From: Ga0077548 sp035440445
GTDB lineage: Bacteria; Pseudomonadota; Alphaproteobacteria; Rhizobiales; Xanthobacteraceae
Assembly: GCA_035440445.1 (NCBI GenBank)
Contig: DAORMJ010000008.1
Location: 80,386-144,385 of the forward strand
Direction of reading: 5' to 3'
Length of the DNA: 64,000 nt
This document shows positions 49,116 through 58,514 of this stretch, one piece after another; positions within the stretch are counted from its first letter, which is position 1, and the number at the start of each line of letters is the position of its first letter. The notes beneath the pieces are model-generated. The model made no database searches and was not told the DNA's origin. It worked only from the letters and a program-made list of their open reading frames with translations. Made by a program: the position numbers and the translations under genes.

Positions 49116-51440
49116 ATGAGCGAGCAGCAGATTACTTCCGGCGAAGCGGGTTCCGGGGAGAGAATGCCGGCCGGGGCGCCCGCAGGTTCCGTATCAGGGA
49201 TTTTGCTGCCGCTTTTCACCTTTGCGATCTTCGTCAGTGCTGCGCTGCTGTTCTTCGTGCAGCCGATGTTCGCGAAAATGGTGCTGCCGAAACTCGGCGG
49301 GACGCCTGCGGTCTGGTCCGTCGCCATGGTGTTTTTCCAGACCGTACTCCTTGCCGGGTACGCCTACGCGCATTTCATCACGCGGAACCTGCAGGGCCGC
49401 AAGGCGGTGATGATCCACCTCGCAGTCATGGCGATTTCGGTGATCTTTCTGCCGCTCGGCATCGCGAGCGGATGGAACCGCCCGCCGGCGTCCGGTGAGG
49501 CGTTCTGGCTGCTCGGGCTGTTCACCGTTTCAATCGGTCTGCCGTTCTTCGCGCTTTCGGCAAACGGGCCGCTGTTGCAGGCATGGTTTGCACGGACGAG
49601 CCATCCCGCCGCGAAGGACCCTTATTTTCTTTACGCGGCAAGCAACGTCGGCAGCTTTCTCGCACTCCTGGCCTATCCCTTCGCAGTCGAGCCGTTGACG
49701 CGGCTGCATCAGCAGACCTTTGCCTGGTCGAGCGGGTTCATCTTTCTGATCTTGCTGATCGCAGGTTGCGGCTATCTGATCTGGAACACGCAGGATTTGA
49801 AGGCCGAGCAGCTCACCGCCGAGGATAAGGCGGCAAAGCCGACCTGGGCGCAGGCCGCGGTCTGGATCGCGCTTGCCGCGATTCCTTCCGGCCTTCTGAT
49901 CGCGGTCACCAACCACATTTCGACCGACGTAGCCGCGGTGCCGTTTCTCTGGGTAGTTCCGCTGGCGCTTTATCTGCTCACCTTCGTGTTGGTGTTCTCC
50001 AGCCTCGCAAAATACGTGCACCAGATCGCCGTGATTTTGCAGCCGCTTGCGATCGCCGCGCTGATCGCCTCGCAGGTGTTCGACGGCTTTGACTCGATCT
50101 TCTGGATTCTCACGATTCACATCGCCGCATTCTTCCTGACGGCGCTCGTGTGTCACGGCGAACTGGCGCGACTCCGTCCGAAGCCTGCCTATCTCACCGA
50201 GTTCTACATGTGGATGTCGGCGGGCGGCATGATCGGTGGCATCGCCGCTGCGCTCGTTGCTCCGCAGATTTTCAACTGGGTCGCGGAGTATCCGATCCTG
50301 ATCGTGCTGGCACTGCTGTGCCGTCCGGGCTGGGTATGGCCGAACGGCAAGCTGGCGGCTGTGTTCTGGCTTGTGCTCGGCATCGTCGCTGCTGCCGCGC
50401 TTGCTCCTGCATTCGGCTACAAGGTGCCGTTCCTGTCCGATCTTGCGCCGGGCAACTACACCTACATGAAGTGGACGATCGGAATTCTGCTTGTGGTTTC
50501 GATCCTGATTTCGTTCGACTCCGTGAAGTATGCATATGTCGTCGCGCTTTGCTTCCTCACCATCAAGGCATACGACAACATCGACCAGCGGACGCGGCAT
50601 ACGCTTCGCAGCTTCTTCGGTGTGCACAAAGTCATGGACAGCTACGACGGGCGCTTCCGCGTGCTTTTGCACGGCACGACGATCCACGGCGCGCAACGCG
50701 TCATGACCAATGACTTCAAGCCTTATATCGGCCGTCCGGAGCTCACGACCTATTACTACAAGTCCGCGGCGATCGCGCAGGCGGTTGCGCAGGCGCGGGT
50801 GAACAAGAATGGCCCCATCACGTATGCGGTCGTTGGCCTCGGAACGGGAACGCTTGCCTGCCACAAGCAGGAAGGCGATCAGGTGCACTATTACGAGATC
50901 GATCCGACCACGATCCGGATTGCGACCACGCCGCAGCGCTACGGCTTCAGCTTCATTTCGCAATGCGCGCCGGACGCGAAAATCACGCTCGGCGACGCGC
51001 GGCTCACCATCGCCGATGCGCCGGACGGTACTTATGATTTCATCGCGATCGACGCGTTCTCGTCGGATGCAATTCCCATCCATCTGATGACAAAGGAAGC
51101 GATCGAGATCTACAAGCGCAAGCTCGCGCCACATGGCATCCTGGTGATGCACATTTCGAACCGGCATCTTGAGCTCGCTTCGGTCGTGGCGGGTGTCGCG
51201 AACGCGAATGGCATGGTGGTGCGTACCCACAACTCCACCGAAGGCGATACCGAATTGAACGACGACGACTATAAATTCTCCGGCACGGTCAGCGCGATCG
51301 TGAAGAAGCCGGAAGACTTCGGCGCGCTCGACGAGAAGAAGCACTGGATCGACGAGAAGGTCGACCCGGAGCAGTGGGTCTGGACCGACGACTATTCCAA
51401 TGTGTTAGGCGCCATGATCCGCCACTCGCGCGGCTACTGA
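49116..51440 (+). CDS. Fused membrane/spermidine-synthase-like protein
   Basis: A 774-residue protein. The N-terminal part (about 25-460) has roughly ten to twelve membrane helices. The C-terminal part (about 500-774) has the methyltransferase-like polyamine synthase fold: VVGLGTGTLACHK (SAM-type glycine loop), YYEIDPTTIRIA, GDARLTIADAPDG and FIAIDAFSSDAIPIHLM. Such fusions are widespread in Proteobacteria; some soluble relatives make polyamines, but transport or membrane function of the fusions is unproven. The start at 49116 has AAGGGAA upstream; a terminator follows. Confidence 0.83.
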   Translation: MSEQQITSGEAGSGERMPAGAPAGSVSGILLPLFTFAIFVSAALLFFVQPMFAKMVLPKLGGTPAVWSVAMVFFQTVLLAGYAYAHFITRNLQGRKAVMIHLAVMAISVIFLPLGIASGWNRPPASGEAFWLLGLFTVSIGLPFFALSANGPLLQAWFARTSHPAAKDPYFLYAASNVGSFLALLAYPFAVEPLTRLHQQTFAWSSGFIFLILLIAGCGYLIWNTQDLKAEQLTAEDKAAKPTWAQAAVWIALAAIPSGLLIAVTNHISTDVAAVPFLWVVPLALYLLTFVLVFSSLAKYVHQIAVILQPLAIAALIASQVFDGFDSIFWILTIHIAAFFLTALVCHGELARLRPKPAYLTEFYMWMSAGGMIGGIAAALVAPQIFNWVAEYPILIVLALLCRPGWVWPNGKLAAVFWLVLGIVAAAALAPAFGYKVPFLSDLAPGNYTYMKWTIGILLVVSILISFDSVKYAYVVALCFLTIKAYDNIDQRTRHTLRSFFGVHKVMDSYDGRFRVLLHGTTIHGAQRVMTNDFKPYIGRPELTTYYYKSAAIAQAVAQARVNKNGPITYAVVGLGTGTLACHKQEGDQVHYYEIDPTTIRIATTPQRYGFSFISQCAPDAKITLGDARLTIADAPDGTYDFIAIDAFSSDAIPIHLMTKEAIEIYKRKLAPHGILVMHISNRHLELASVVAGVANANGMVVRTHNSTEGDTELNDDDYKFSGTVSAIVKKPEDFGALDEKKHWIDEKVDPEQWVWTDDYSNVLGAMIRHSRGY

Positions 51441-51781
51441 GCCTGGCTGACTTCATCTGAAAGAGGCGCGGGGGCGTGATTGCTCTCGCGCCTTTTGCAT
51501 AAGTGGGGATCATGTTGGAAAGTTGGAGCGACTGCCGAACGCGGTGAAGCTTCGCGGCTCTGCCACGGTCTCGGATAGGATTGTTTCAGGCCCGTTATCC
51601 TGCGCTGGGGCGGCAAATCCTGTAATAGCGTTTTCTAAAGTCCGGCACTCATCAAACGTAGAGTACGCGCCGGATTTCGAGCAAAACGCCACCGCCGCGA
51701 TTGATGCTTTGTGGAGGAATGTGCAAGCTTCAAGGCTTAGTCGTGCCCTAAGTATAAAAGTATTTCTTTCAGGGGATTGCG
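51441..51781. other. Intergenic region with a terminator and an AT-richer promoter segment
   Basis: A terminator ends the preceding gene (51464-51496). The rest is AT-richer than its surroundings. A TATAAA at 51754-51759 could be the -10 of the next gene. No other gene was found. Confidence 0.5.
51464..51496 (+). terminator. Terminator after the fused synthase-like gene
   Basis: AGGCGCG (51464-51470) / CGCGCCT (51487-51493), ending in TTTT. Confidence 0.65.
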
Positions 51782-52273
51782 GTGTTTGGCTTTGGCAAGA
51801 AGGAAAAGCGGAAAGAAGAACTGCGCCAGATGGGCGCGAATTACGCCGATAGCTTCATCAGGGAGCTGGACCGCGTTCTTGAACTTCGTTTTGGCGCGGT
51901 CAGCGAGAACTACATGATGGTCTTTCGTGCGGCCCTCTTGGCAGCGCTAAAGGCTACCGATGCGCCGCCGATATTCTTGGCACGGGTCGATTTCGATTTC
52001 TTCTGCGAGCAGGTCGACGAGCTCAAGGTAAATATCCGCTCATTTGTCGATGAAGCTATGTCAGAATGGATCAAGACGAACGAGGAATTCGGATTTGCCG
52101 AGGTTTCGAACCAAGCAATCGAGCACCGGATTTCAAATATCACGAGCAATCTTAAGCTCGAGGGGCTCAATCTGTTCACGGAATATATGCGGCCCCTGAA
52201 GGACGCCGACGGCCTTTTCCGTCTCGAATATCCCGAGATAGCCGCCAATTTCCCGGAAGACGAAGAGTCGTAG
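51782..52273 (+). CDS. Hypothetical soluble protein (compositionally distinct)
   Basis: A 163-residue cytoplasmic, mostly helical protein (KRKEELRQMGANYADSFIRELDRVLELRFG; NITSNLKLEGLNLFTEYM; acidic end EDEES). No domain is recognised. The start is GTG at 51782 with CAGGGG upstream. Its codon choice and AT content differ from neighbouring genes (more A/T third positions), and it sits on the 3' side of tRNA-Thr, a common integration site, so it may be an acquired cargo gene. No integrase or direct repeat of the tRNA end was seen. Confidence 0.6.
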   Translation: MFGFGKKEKRKEELRQMGANYADSFIRELDRVLELRFGAVSENYMMVFRAALLAALKATDAPPIFLARVDFDFFCEQVDELKVNIRSFVDEAMSEWIKTNEEFGFAEVSNQAIEHRISNITSNLKLEGLNLFTEYMRPLKDADGLFRLEYPEIAANFPEDEES

Positions 52274-52301
52274 CCAAAACGCGCCACTAAACTCCAAAAA
52301 T

Positions 52302-52376
52302 TGGTGCCGGCGGAGAGGATCGAACTCCCGACCTTCGGTTTACAAAACCGCTGCACTACCGCTGTGCTACGCCGGC
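52302..52376 (-). tRNA. tRNA-Thr (anticodon TGT)
   Basis: A 75-base cloverleaf with encoded CCA (52304-52302). The acceptor arm GCCGGCG pairs with CGCCGGC, the loop TTTGTAA has anticodon TGT (52344-52342), and the T arm is GGGAG/CTCTC around TTCGATC. The D stem is GCAC/GTGC instead of the more usual GCTC/GAGC, a compensated change. Confidence 0.96.
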
Positions 52377-52574
52377 ATTTTATCGAGCAACCACATCATC
52401 TTAGCCAGAAACTGAATATGCGGTTTCCGGGGTCTAGCAGCGCTTCGCGGGGCTATTTGCGATGCTTTGCCGATATACGCAAGGCACTAACCATAGTTTC
52501 AAGAGTTGAAGGGCCGGTAACCGGCTGGAACCGCTGCGGTGGCAGCATTCCGGCGATCCCAGGAGCCTCCGGTC

Positions 52575-52955
52575 ATGCTGCGTTCGATTTTATTTCTGGC
52601 CTTTGCCGCAGCGCTTCTGGCGCCTGCGCAAGCCGACAAGCGGCCGGTAATTCATCCCGACGGCACGGTCGTCTATGGCGATTGGGGACTGGCCGGCAGG
52701 AATAATCTTACGCCCTATGCCGAGTATTGGGGCCCTCAATATTACTACGCGCCGCGCGCGCCCTATGGCTACTATTTCCCCACCAACAAAGGCGATCCGT
52801 TCGCCTATCGCAGCCGCGCCACGCGCCAGCCGTCCGTGCCGGGCCCGCGCTATCGCCGAAGCTGGAGCACGGAGTCGAACGAACCCGCCGATCTCCCGCG
52901 GCCTTACATGCCGCAAGGCCCTTCGGTCATTCCGGCCCCGCCCGCCGACAAGTAG
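52575..52955 (+). CDS. Small exported Tyr/Pro-rich protein
   Basis: A 126-residue secreted protein. The signal peptide is about residues 1-20 (LFLAFAAALLAPAQA). The mature part is rich in Tyr, Pro, Gly and Arg (AEYWGPQYYYAPRAPYGYYFP; PRPYMPQGPSVIPAPP), without recognised domains, suggesting an envelope or surface protein. The ATG at 52575 has AGGAG 10 bases upstream. It is a single gene between tRNA-Thr and the MFS transporter. Confidence 0.7.
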   Translation: MLRSILFLAFAAALLAPAQADKRPVIHPDGTVVYGDWGLAGRNNLTPYAEYWGPQYYYAPRAPYGYYFPTNKGDPFAYRSRATRQPSVPGPRYRRSWSTESNEPADLPRPYMPQGPSVIPAPPADK

Positions 52956-52960
52956 CGAAC

Positions 52961-52988
52961 AAAAAAATACCCCGGCGTTTGCCGGGGT
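52961..52988 (-). terminator. Terminator after the MFS transporter gene
   Basis: ACCCCGGC (52969-52976) / GCCGGGGT (52981-52988), followed on the minus strand by ATTTTTTT. Confidence 0.88.
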
Positions 52989-53039
52989 TCAGGGAAAGTC
53001 ACGGAGCGGCTGTTGCCGCCGCCCCGCGTTGGTTTCGTT

Positions 53040-54713
53040 TTAGTGCCACTTCGAAAGATCGCGATCCTTCGTTTCCGGCACGAACAGGGCGCCGATGATG
53101 AGCGTCATCACGGCGACGACGATCGGGTACCACAGGCCGTAATAGATATCGCCGGTGGCCGCCACCATCGCGAAGGCGGTGGTCGGCAGGAAGCCGCCGA
53201 ACCAGCCGTTGCCGATGTGATAGGGCAGCGACATCGCGGTGTAGCGCACTCGGGTCGGAAACAGCTCGACGAGCTGTGCCGCGATCGGGCCGTACACCAT
53301 GGTGACCAGCAGCACGAGGTAGGTCAGCACGACGACCAGCATCGGCTTGTTCATCTCGGCCGGGTTGGCCGCAGCCGGATATCCGTGTTTGCGGATCGCG
53401 TCGGTCATCGCCTTGTTGAACTCGGCCGCCTTGATCTTCATCTGGTCGGCGGGAAGTCCCGTGCCAGCGAAAGACGCAACGACCTGATCCCCGATCTTGA
53501 CCTGCGCGACGCTGCCTGCAGGAGCGGCTTCGTTCTTGTAGTTCACCGAGTTGCGGGCGAGGAAGCTCTTCGCGATATCGCACGAAGAGGTGAACGCCGC
53601 CGTTCCGACCGGGTTGAACTGGAACGAACACTCCGCCGGGTTCGCAACCACCGTCACAGGTGCCGTTGCCTGCGCTCTTTCGAGAGCCGGGTTGGCGTAG
53701 TGGGTGAGGAGGCCGAAAGCCGGGAAGTAGGTGAGTGCCGCGAGCAGGCAGCCGCCGAGGATGATCGGCTTGCGGCCGACCTTGTCGGAAAGCCAGCCGA
53801 AGAAGATGAAGAACGGCGTGCCGATGACGAGCGAAGCCGCGATCAGGATGTTCGCGGTGGTGCCGTCAACTTTCAGCGTCTGCGTCAGGAAGAACAGGGC
53901 ATAGAACTGGCCCGTGTACCAGACGACAGCCTGACCGGCGGTGCCGCCGAGGAGCGCAAGCAGCGCGACCTTGGCGTTATCCCAACGGCCGAAGGCTTCG
54001 GCGAGCGGGCTCTTCGAAGTCTTGCCCTCTGCCTTCATCTTCGAGAATGCAGGGCTCTCCTGCAGCGTCAGACGAATCCAGACCGAGATCGCGAGCAGCA
54101 CGATCGAAAGCAGGAACGGAATACGCCAAGCCCACTCCGCGAAGGCTTTTTCACCAACCCATGTACGCGTGCCGAGAATGATCAGCAGCGACAGGAACAG
54201 GCCGAGCGTTGCGGTCGTCTGAATCCAGGAGGTGTAGAGGCCGCGCTTGCCGTTTGGAGCGTGCTCCGCAACGTAAGTGGCCGCACCGCCGTATTCACCG
54301 CCGAGCGCGAGACCCTGCAACAGGCGAAGGCCGATCAGGATGATCGGCGCGGCGATGCCGATGCTCGCGTAGTTCGGGAGCAGGCCGACGATGAACGTCG
54401 ACAGGCCCATGATCACGATGGTGACAAGGAAGGTGTATTTGCGGCCGACGAGATCGCCAAGGCGGCCGAAGAAGAGCGCGCCGAACGGGCGAACCGCGAA
54501 GCCGGCGGCGAATGCCATCAGCGCGAAGATGAATGCAGCGGTCGGGTTAACGCCCGAGAAGAACTGCGCAGAGATGATCGCTGCGAGCGACCCGTAGAGA
54601 TAGAAGTCGTACCATTCGAAAACAGTGCCGAGCGAAGAAGCAAAAATGACCTTCTTTTCAGAAGCGGTCATTTTCCGGTTCTCAGCGGCCGCAGTTGTTA
54701 CTGCATCAGCCAT
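53040..54713 (-). CDS. MHS-type MFS transporter with a large periplasmic insertion
   Basis: A 557-residue secondary transporter of the metabolite:H+ symporter type. The family signatures are FEWYDFYLYG (32-41), GRLGDLVGRK, RLLQGLALGGEYGGAATYVAE and the second-half GWLSDKVGRKP (306-316). An unusual insertion of about 115 residues (about 341-455) with two cysteines (362 and 378) lies between helices seven and eight on the periplasmic side. The substrate is unknown; relatives carry dicarboxylates, betaine or shikimate-like acids. A T-rich terminator follows. Confidence 0.88.
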   Translation of the reverse strand: MADAVTTAAAENRKMTASEKKVIFASSLGTVFEWYDFYLYGSLAAIISAQFFSGVNPTAAFIFALMAFAAGFAVRPFGALFFGRLGDLVGRKYTFLVTIVIMGLSTFIVGLLPNYASIGIAAPIILIGLRLLQGLALGGEYGGAATYVAEHAPNGKRGLYTSWIQTTATLGLFLSLLIILGTRTWVGEKAFAEWAWRIPFLLSIVLLAISVWIRLTLQESPAFSKMKAEGKTSKSPLAEAFGRWDNAKVALLALLGGTAGQAVVWYTGQFYALFFLTQTLKVDGTTANILIAASLVIGTPFFIFFGWLSDKVGRKPIILGGCLLAALTYFPAFGLLTHYANPALERAQATAPVTVVANPAECSFQFNPVGTAAFTSSCDIAKSFLARNSVNYKNEAAPAGSVAQVKIGDQVVASFAGTGLPADQMKIKAAEFNKAMTDAIRKHGYPAAANPAEMNKPMLVVVLTYLVLLVTMVYGPIAAQLVELFPTRVRYTAMSLPYHIGNGWFGGFLPTTAFAMVAATGDIYYGLWYPIVVAVMTLIIGALFVPETKDRDLSKWH

Positions 54714-54964
54714 GAGCGTCCCCCAAAGTTTGGTTTGTCTTTATCGAGCACGCGGAGAGAATCCGTCCCGCGATCTCGGCATGAACGCTACGCAAGGGGG
54801 TGCGACCGGTCGTGATACCAAGTCGTATTAGGCGAAAGGATGATGTGCGCCGCGGTAGGCTATGGAAAACAAAAAGCAATTGCAGGAAACGAAACCTTCC
54901 TCTGTTCCGCTTCGCTGAGAGGAATTGTCCGAATATTTTTGACGTTCGTAACGCGCGCGTAAAT

Positions 54965-55216
54965 TTATCGATTGGTGGCGTATGTGCGCAGCAGGAACCC
55001 GACTGTATCGAGAATCTTCCCGCGCTCGCGCCAGGAGGAGTTCGCCCAATAGCGCGATTTCAAAAGCTCGCCCGCTTTTGCGAGCAGCGGGGCCGCGGCG
55101 TCCTTGGCAGCAAGGGTGCTGATCTGAAGGAGATATTCGTTACGAAGCGCGATGATTTCGCGCTCGTCGACTTTGGAGCCTTGATCGAGAAGTGCTTCGA
55201 GTTTCCGCCTTGGCAT
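54965..55216 (-). CDS. Hypothetical helical protein
   Basis: An 83-residue, basic, all-helical protein with no known motif (PRRKLEALLDQGSKVDEREIIALRNEYLLQ; RYWANSSWRERGKILDTVGFLLRTYAT). It may be a small DNA-binding or regulatory protein, but this cannot be supported. The coding frame has a normal start and stop and GC-rich third positions. It lies 100 bp downstream of the next hypothetical gene on the same strand, in an AT-richer stretch. Confidence 0.55.
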   Translation of the reverse strand: MPRRKLEALLDQGSKVDEREIIALRNEYLLQISTLAAKDAAAPLLAKAGELLKSRYWANSSWRERGKILDTVGFLLRTYATNR

Positions 55217-55316
55217 GGCTTCCTCTTGGCGAGGAAGTGCGTGCGACTGGAGGATCGGAGCCGTAGTAATTCAGGCTATACTTATAAAACCTTCGTATAT
55301 TTTCTTGTTGTTTCGC

Positions 55317-55928
55317 TCAAGGCGCGCGCAGTTCGCGCAGTACCGGTTCTAATTCAATCCGGTCCGCGAGCTCTTCCTGAACTTTGATGAGCTGCAGTTG
55401 CATGAACCCCTGCGCGGTCGGAGCGTCGGGAGTAAGCAGCGATTTGTCGAACGGCATCATCGCAAAATAGCGTTCTGCAAAAGGCACGGGAATGTCGATG
55501 ATCCGCTTCGGCGCATGCGTCGAAAGCCGCTCGAGATGAAGCAGGAGATCGCTTCTCCCGGCCTGCCATTCCTCTTCCGAAAGTTCTTGCGGGCAGGGGT
55601 ATTGATCGTAGATCGACAGGATCAGTCCGATCAGCGGATCGAGCAGCGTACGCCGCTCGCCGGCGACATTCGGGGATAACGTGGCGTCCACGGATTCGCC
55701 GACCATCGCGAGACCCAAGGGAAAGGCACGCCAGCGCGAGCGGTTGAGTGCCGACTGGAAGCCGGCGTCTGCCAGCATGATCTTGGAGAAGTGACCGGAG
55801 CGCGCGCGAGAGTAATCGTAGATCCCTTTCTGGACGAGGAACGCAGCCTGTTCGCCGATGAAGTGCGCAAGGGCTTCACGGCCTGCGATTTTTGGTTTCC
55901 GGCGCAGCAAACGATCGAAAAGCCCCAT
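55317..55928 (-). CDS. Hypothetical protein
   Basis: A 203-residue soluble protein, starting MGLFDRLLRRKPKIAG, without recognised domains. It contains a long helical middle (ALAHFIGEQAAFLVQKGIYDYSRAR) and a Pro-containing end (LPFAERYFAMMPFDK-type segment). Similar proteins are common in Rhizobiales as hypothetical ones. It is transcribed toward the 83-residue gene and away from the symporter operon. Confidence 0.6.
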   Translation of the reverse strand: MGLFDRLLRRKPKIAGREALAHFIGEQAAFLVQKGIYDYSRARSGHFSKIMLADAGFQSALNRSRWRAFPLGLAMVGESVDATLSPNVAGERRTLLDPLIGLILSIYDQYPCPQELSEEEWQAGRSDLLLHLERLSTHAPKRIIDIPVPFAERYFAMMPFDKSLLTPDAPTAQGFMQLQLIKVQEELADRIELEPVLRELRAP

Positions 55929-56231
55929 TGCGTTACTCCACGCCGATTCTGTTTGCTGCGTTGCAGCGAGTTGATCTCGCGACTGCGAGAGAAAGAAATC
56001 CTAGCAAATTCAATCCTGTGAAACAGCAGAATTGACCGAAAGTCTTATAAGACGCCCGCCGTTCGAATGTTAACTTTCCGTATCGTTCCGTAGCAGCGAC
56101 ATAAAGATCGTAACGCGGAGCGAGGCGAATTGGGGGGCGCCATGATCACCGGTTCATCCGGGTCCCCCAGCACAAGCATACCCCCGAGCGCAGTCGCGTT
56201 CGGTGACTCGAATTGGGAGGGCAACGGATTC
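55929..56231. other. Divergent intergenic region before the symporter operon
   Basis: 303 bp. An upstream in-frame start (56130) would extend the DUF4212 gene by 34 residues, but it lacks features. No repeat or terminator was recognised. GATTC and GACTC sites occur singly, not clustered. Confidence 0.45.
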
Positions 56232-56504
56232 ATGTCACAGACAACCAAAGACACGTCGGCCAATGACCAGGCTCATTGGCGAAAAACGACCAACCTTATG
56301 TGGACGCATCTCGCGATCTGGTTCTTTTTTGGATACGTCATCCATTTCTTTGCACCGGCGCTCAACAAGATCGTCATTTTCGGTTTTCCGCTCGGCTTCT
56401 ATATGGCCGCGCAGGGTTCGCTGATCGCGTTCGTCGTCCAACTCTTCATGTTTGCGAAGCAGCAGGACAAGATCGACCGCGAGTTCGGCGTGGCTGAAGA
56501 CTGA
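56232..56504 (+). CDS. DUF4212 small subunit of a sodium:solute symporter
   Basis: A 90-residue protein with two membrane helices (WTHLAIWFFFGYVIHFF and FPLGFYMAAQGSLIAFVVQLFMF). DUF4212 proteins are the small partner encoded just before VC_2705-type sodium/acetate-like symporters. The ATG at 56232 has GGGAGGG upstream. It is followed after 13 bp by the main subunit, so the two are cotranscribed. Confidence 0.9.
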   Translation: MSQTTKDTSANDQAHWRKTTNLMWTHLAIWFFFGYVIHFFAPALNKIVIFGFPLGFYMAAQGSLIAFVVQLFMFAKQQDKIDREFGVAED

Positions 56505-56517
56505 GGGGGATAGGCAC

Positions 56518-58485
56518 ATGGCTACTCAGACTTCAAACGACGGCGGCTTTCTGAATAATCTTGGCAAGATCTACGGGCTTTACACCGGCGGCTTCCTTGC
56601 CTTCGTCGTGTTTCTCGCAATTCTTGAAATGATGGGCGTGCCCAACCGGGTGCTCGGCTATCTCTTCGTGTTCTTCACGATTGCGGTTTACGCGATCATC
56701 GGCGTGCTCTCGCGCACGGCGGAAGTTTCCGAATACTACGTCGCCGGCCGCAAGGTTCCGGCGCTGTATAACGGCATGGCGACGGGTGCGGACTGGATGT
56801 CCGCAGCTTCCTTCGTCGGCATGGCGGGCACGCTCTTCCTGCTCGGTTACGACGGCCTTGCCTGGGTGCTCGGCTGGACCGGCGGTTACGTGCTGGTTTC
56901 GGTGCTGGTCGGTCCGTATCTGCGCAAGTTCGGCGCCTACACGGTTCCGGACTTCATGTCGTTCCGCTTCGGTGGAAACTTTGCGCGTATGCTTGCGGTG
57001 ATCGTGCTGGTTTGCTGCTCCTTCACTTACGTGACGGCGCAAATCTTCGGCACGGGCATCATCGCATCGCGCTTCCTCGGCATGCAGTTCGAAGTTGCGG
57101 TTTTCGTCGGTCTTGCCGGCATTCTGCTTTGCTCGATGCTGGGCGGCATGCGTGCGGTGACCTGGACGCAGATCGCTCAGTACATCGTGCTGATCGTCGC
57201 TTACCTGACCCCGATCGTCATTCTGTCCACCAAAAAGTACGGCATTCCGATCCCGGAACTGACCTACGGACAGGCGATCGCGGACATCACCGCACGCGAA
57301 GCACAGATGTTGAAGGACGGTCTGGCGACCGCGGCAAACCTGAAGCCGCATATCCAGCCCTGGATCAACTACACGCAGTTGAACTTCTTCGCGATCGTGC
57401 TCTGCATGATGGTGGGCACTGCCTCGCTGCCGCACATCCTGATGCGCTACTTCACCACCCCGTCGGTGCGTGAAGCCCGTCAGTCGGTCGCCTGGTCGCT
57501 GTTCTTCATCTTCCTGCTTTACTTCTCGGCGCCGGCCTATGCGGCGTTCTCGAAGCTGGAGGTTTACACGAACATCATCGGCCGTCCGGTCGCTGAAATT
57601 CGTCCGTGGATGTTCCAGTGGGGCGAACTCGGCCTGATCCAGATTTGCGGCAAGAACGCCGCAACGCTGCAGGCCGTGATCGACGCGTGTAAAGCGGTCG
57701 CCGGTCATCCTGGCGTCGTCCGCTTGCAGGACTTCGTGATCAATACCGACGTGATCGTGCTGTCGACCCCGGAAATCGCGGGCCTGCCGTACGTGATCTC
57801 GGGCCTGGTTGCGGCCGGCGGTCTTGCCGCTGCGCTGTCCACCGCCGACGGTTTGCTGCTCGCCATCGCCAACGCGCTTTCGCATGACGTCTATTACAAG
57901 ATGATCAATCCGAACGCGCCGACGGTGAAGCGTCTTACCGTTGCCCGTATCCTGCTGATCGTCGTGGCGGTTGCCGCGGCTGCTACAGCGGCGACACGAC
58001 CGGCTGACATTCTCGCGATGGTCGGCTGGGCGTTCTCGCTCGCGATGGCAGGCAACTTCCCGGCGCTCGTCATGGGCATCTGGTGGAAGCGTGCAACGAC
58101 CGCAGGTGCCATCGCCGGCATCATCGGCGGGTTCGGGATTGCGATCATGTACCTCGTCGTGACGCGGTACTTCCCGGGCTTCGGCGTGGCTTATCTCGGC
58201 ATGAGCTCGCTCACCAACGCGGCTGGCGCTCCGCTGGTCGATCTGGCGAAAGCCATGGCGGCACCGAACGCCATGGACAGCTGGGTCGCCGCTAGCCATC
58301 CGATGGCGAGTAAGGTCGGCTGGTTCGGGCTCACGAACATCGCCGCGGGCATGATCGGTATGCCGGTCGGTTTCGCGCTGATCTACATCGTGAGCTTGAT
58401 GACCAAGGAACCGTCGAAGGAAATGCAGGCTTTCGTGGACGAAATCCGCAAGCCGCGTGGCCGTACGGTTCTTCAGGAAAAGTAA
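56518..58485 (+). CDS. Sodium:solute symporter, acetate-type VC_2705 subfamily
   Basis: A 655-residue inner-membrane carrier of the SSS family with about thirteen helices. Family landmarks are SEYYVAGRKVPALYNGMATGADWMSAASFVGMAG near 68-101, GGMRAVTWTQIAQY and ISGLVAAGGLAAALSTADGLLLAIANALSHD. It most resembles cation:acetate symporters (ActP-like relatives), so import of acetate or another short acid with sodium is likely. It forms one operon with the DUF4212 gene, with AGGGGGA as ribosome site. A 129-N gap follows shortly. Confidence 0.9.
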   Translation: MATQTSNDGGFLNNLGKIYGLYTGGFLAFVVFLAILEMMGVPNRVLGYLFVFFTIAVYAIIGVLSRTAEVSEYYVAGRKVPALYNGMATGADWMSAASFVGMAGTLFLLGYDGLAWVLGWTGGYVLVSVLVGPYLRKFGAYTVPDFMSFRFGGNFARMLAVIVLVCCSFTYVTAQIFGTGIIASRFLGMQFEVAVFVGLAGILLCSMLGGMRAVTWTQIAQYIVLIVAYLTPIVILSTKKYGIPIPELTYGQAIADITAREAQMLKDGLATAANLKPHIQPWINYTQLNFFAIVLCMMVGTASLPHILMRYFTTPSVREARQSVAWSLFFIFLLYFSAPAYAAFSKLEVYTNIIGRPVAEIRPWMFQWGELGLIQICGKNAATLQAVIDACKAVAGHPGVVRLQDFVINTDVIVLSTPEIAGLPYVISGLVAAGGLAAALSTADGLLLAIANALSHDVYYKMINPNAPTVKRLTVARILLIVVAVAAAATAATRPADILAMVGWAFSLAMAGNFPALVMGIWWKRATTAGAIAGIIGGFGIAIMYLVVTRYFPGFGVAYLGMSSLTNAAGAPLVDLAKAMAAPNAMDSWVAASHPMASKVGWFGLTNIAAGMIGMPVGFALIYIVSLMTKEPSKEMQAFVDEIRKPRGRTVLQEK

Positions 58486-58514
58486 GCCTCGACAAGAAGG
58501 CGTCAAACGAAGCG

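Noticed and set aside
51523..51852. 109-codon plus-strand frame
   Set aside because: It overlaps the start of the GTG-initiated orphan gene and shows no domain or good ribosome site.
56533..58506. 657-codon minus-strand frame
   Set aside because: It mirrors the symporter gene; the product is Arg/His-rich without membrane helices or domains.
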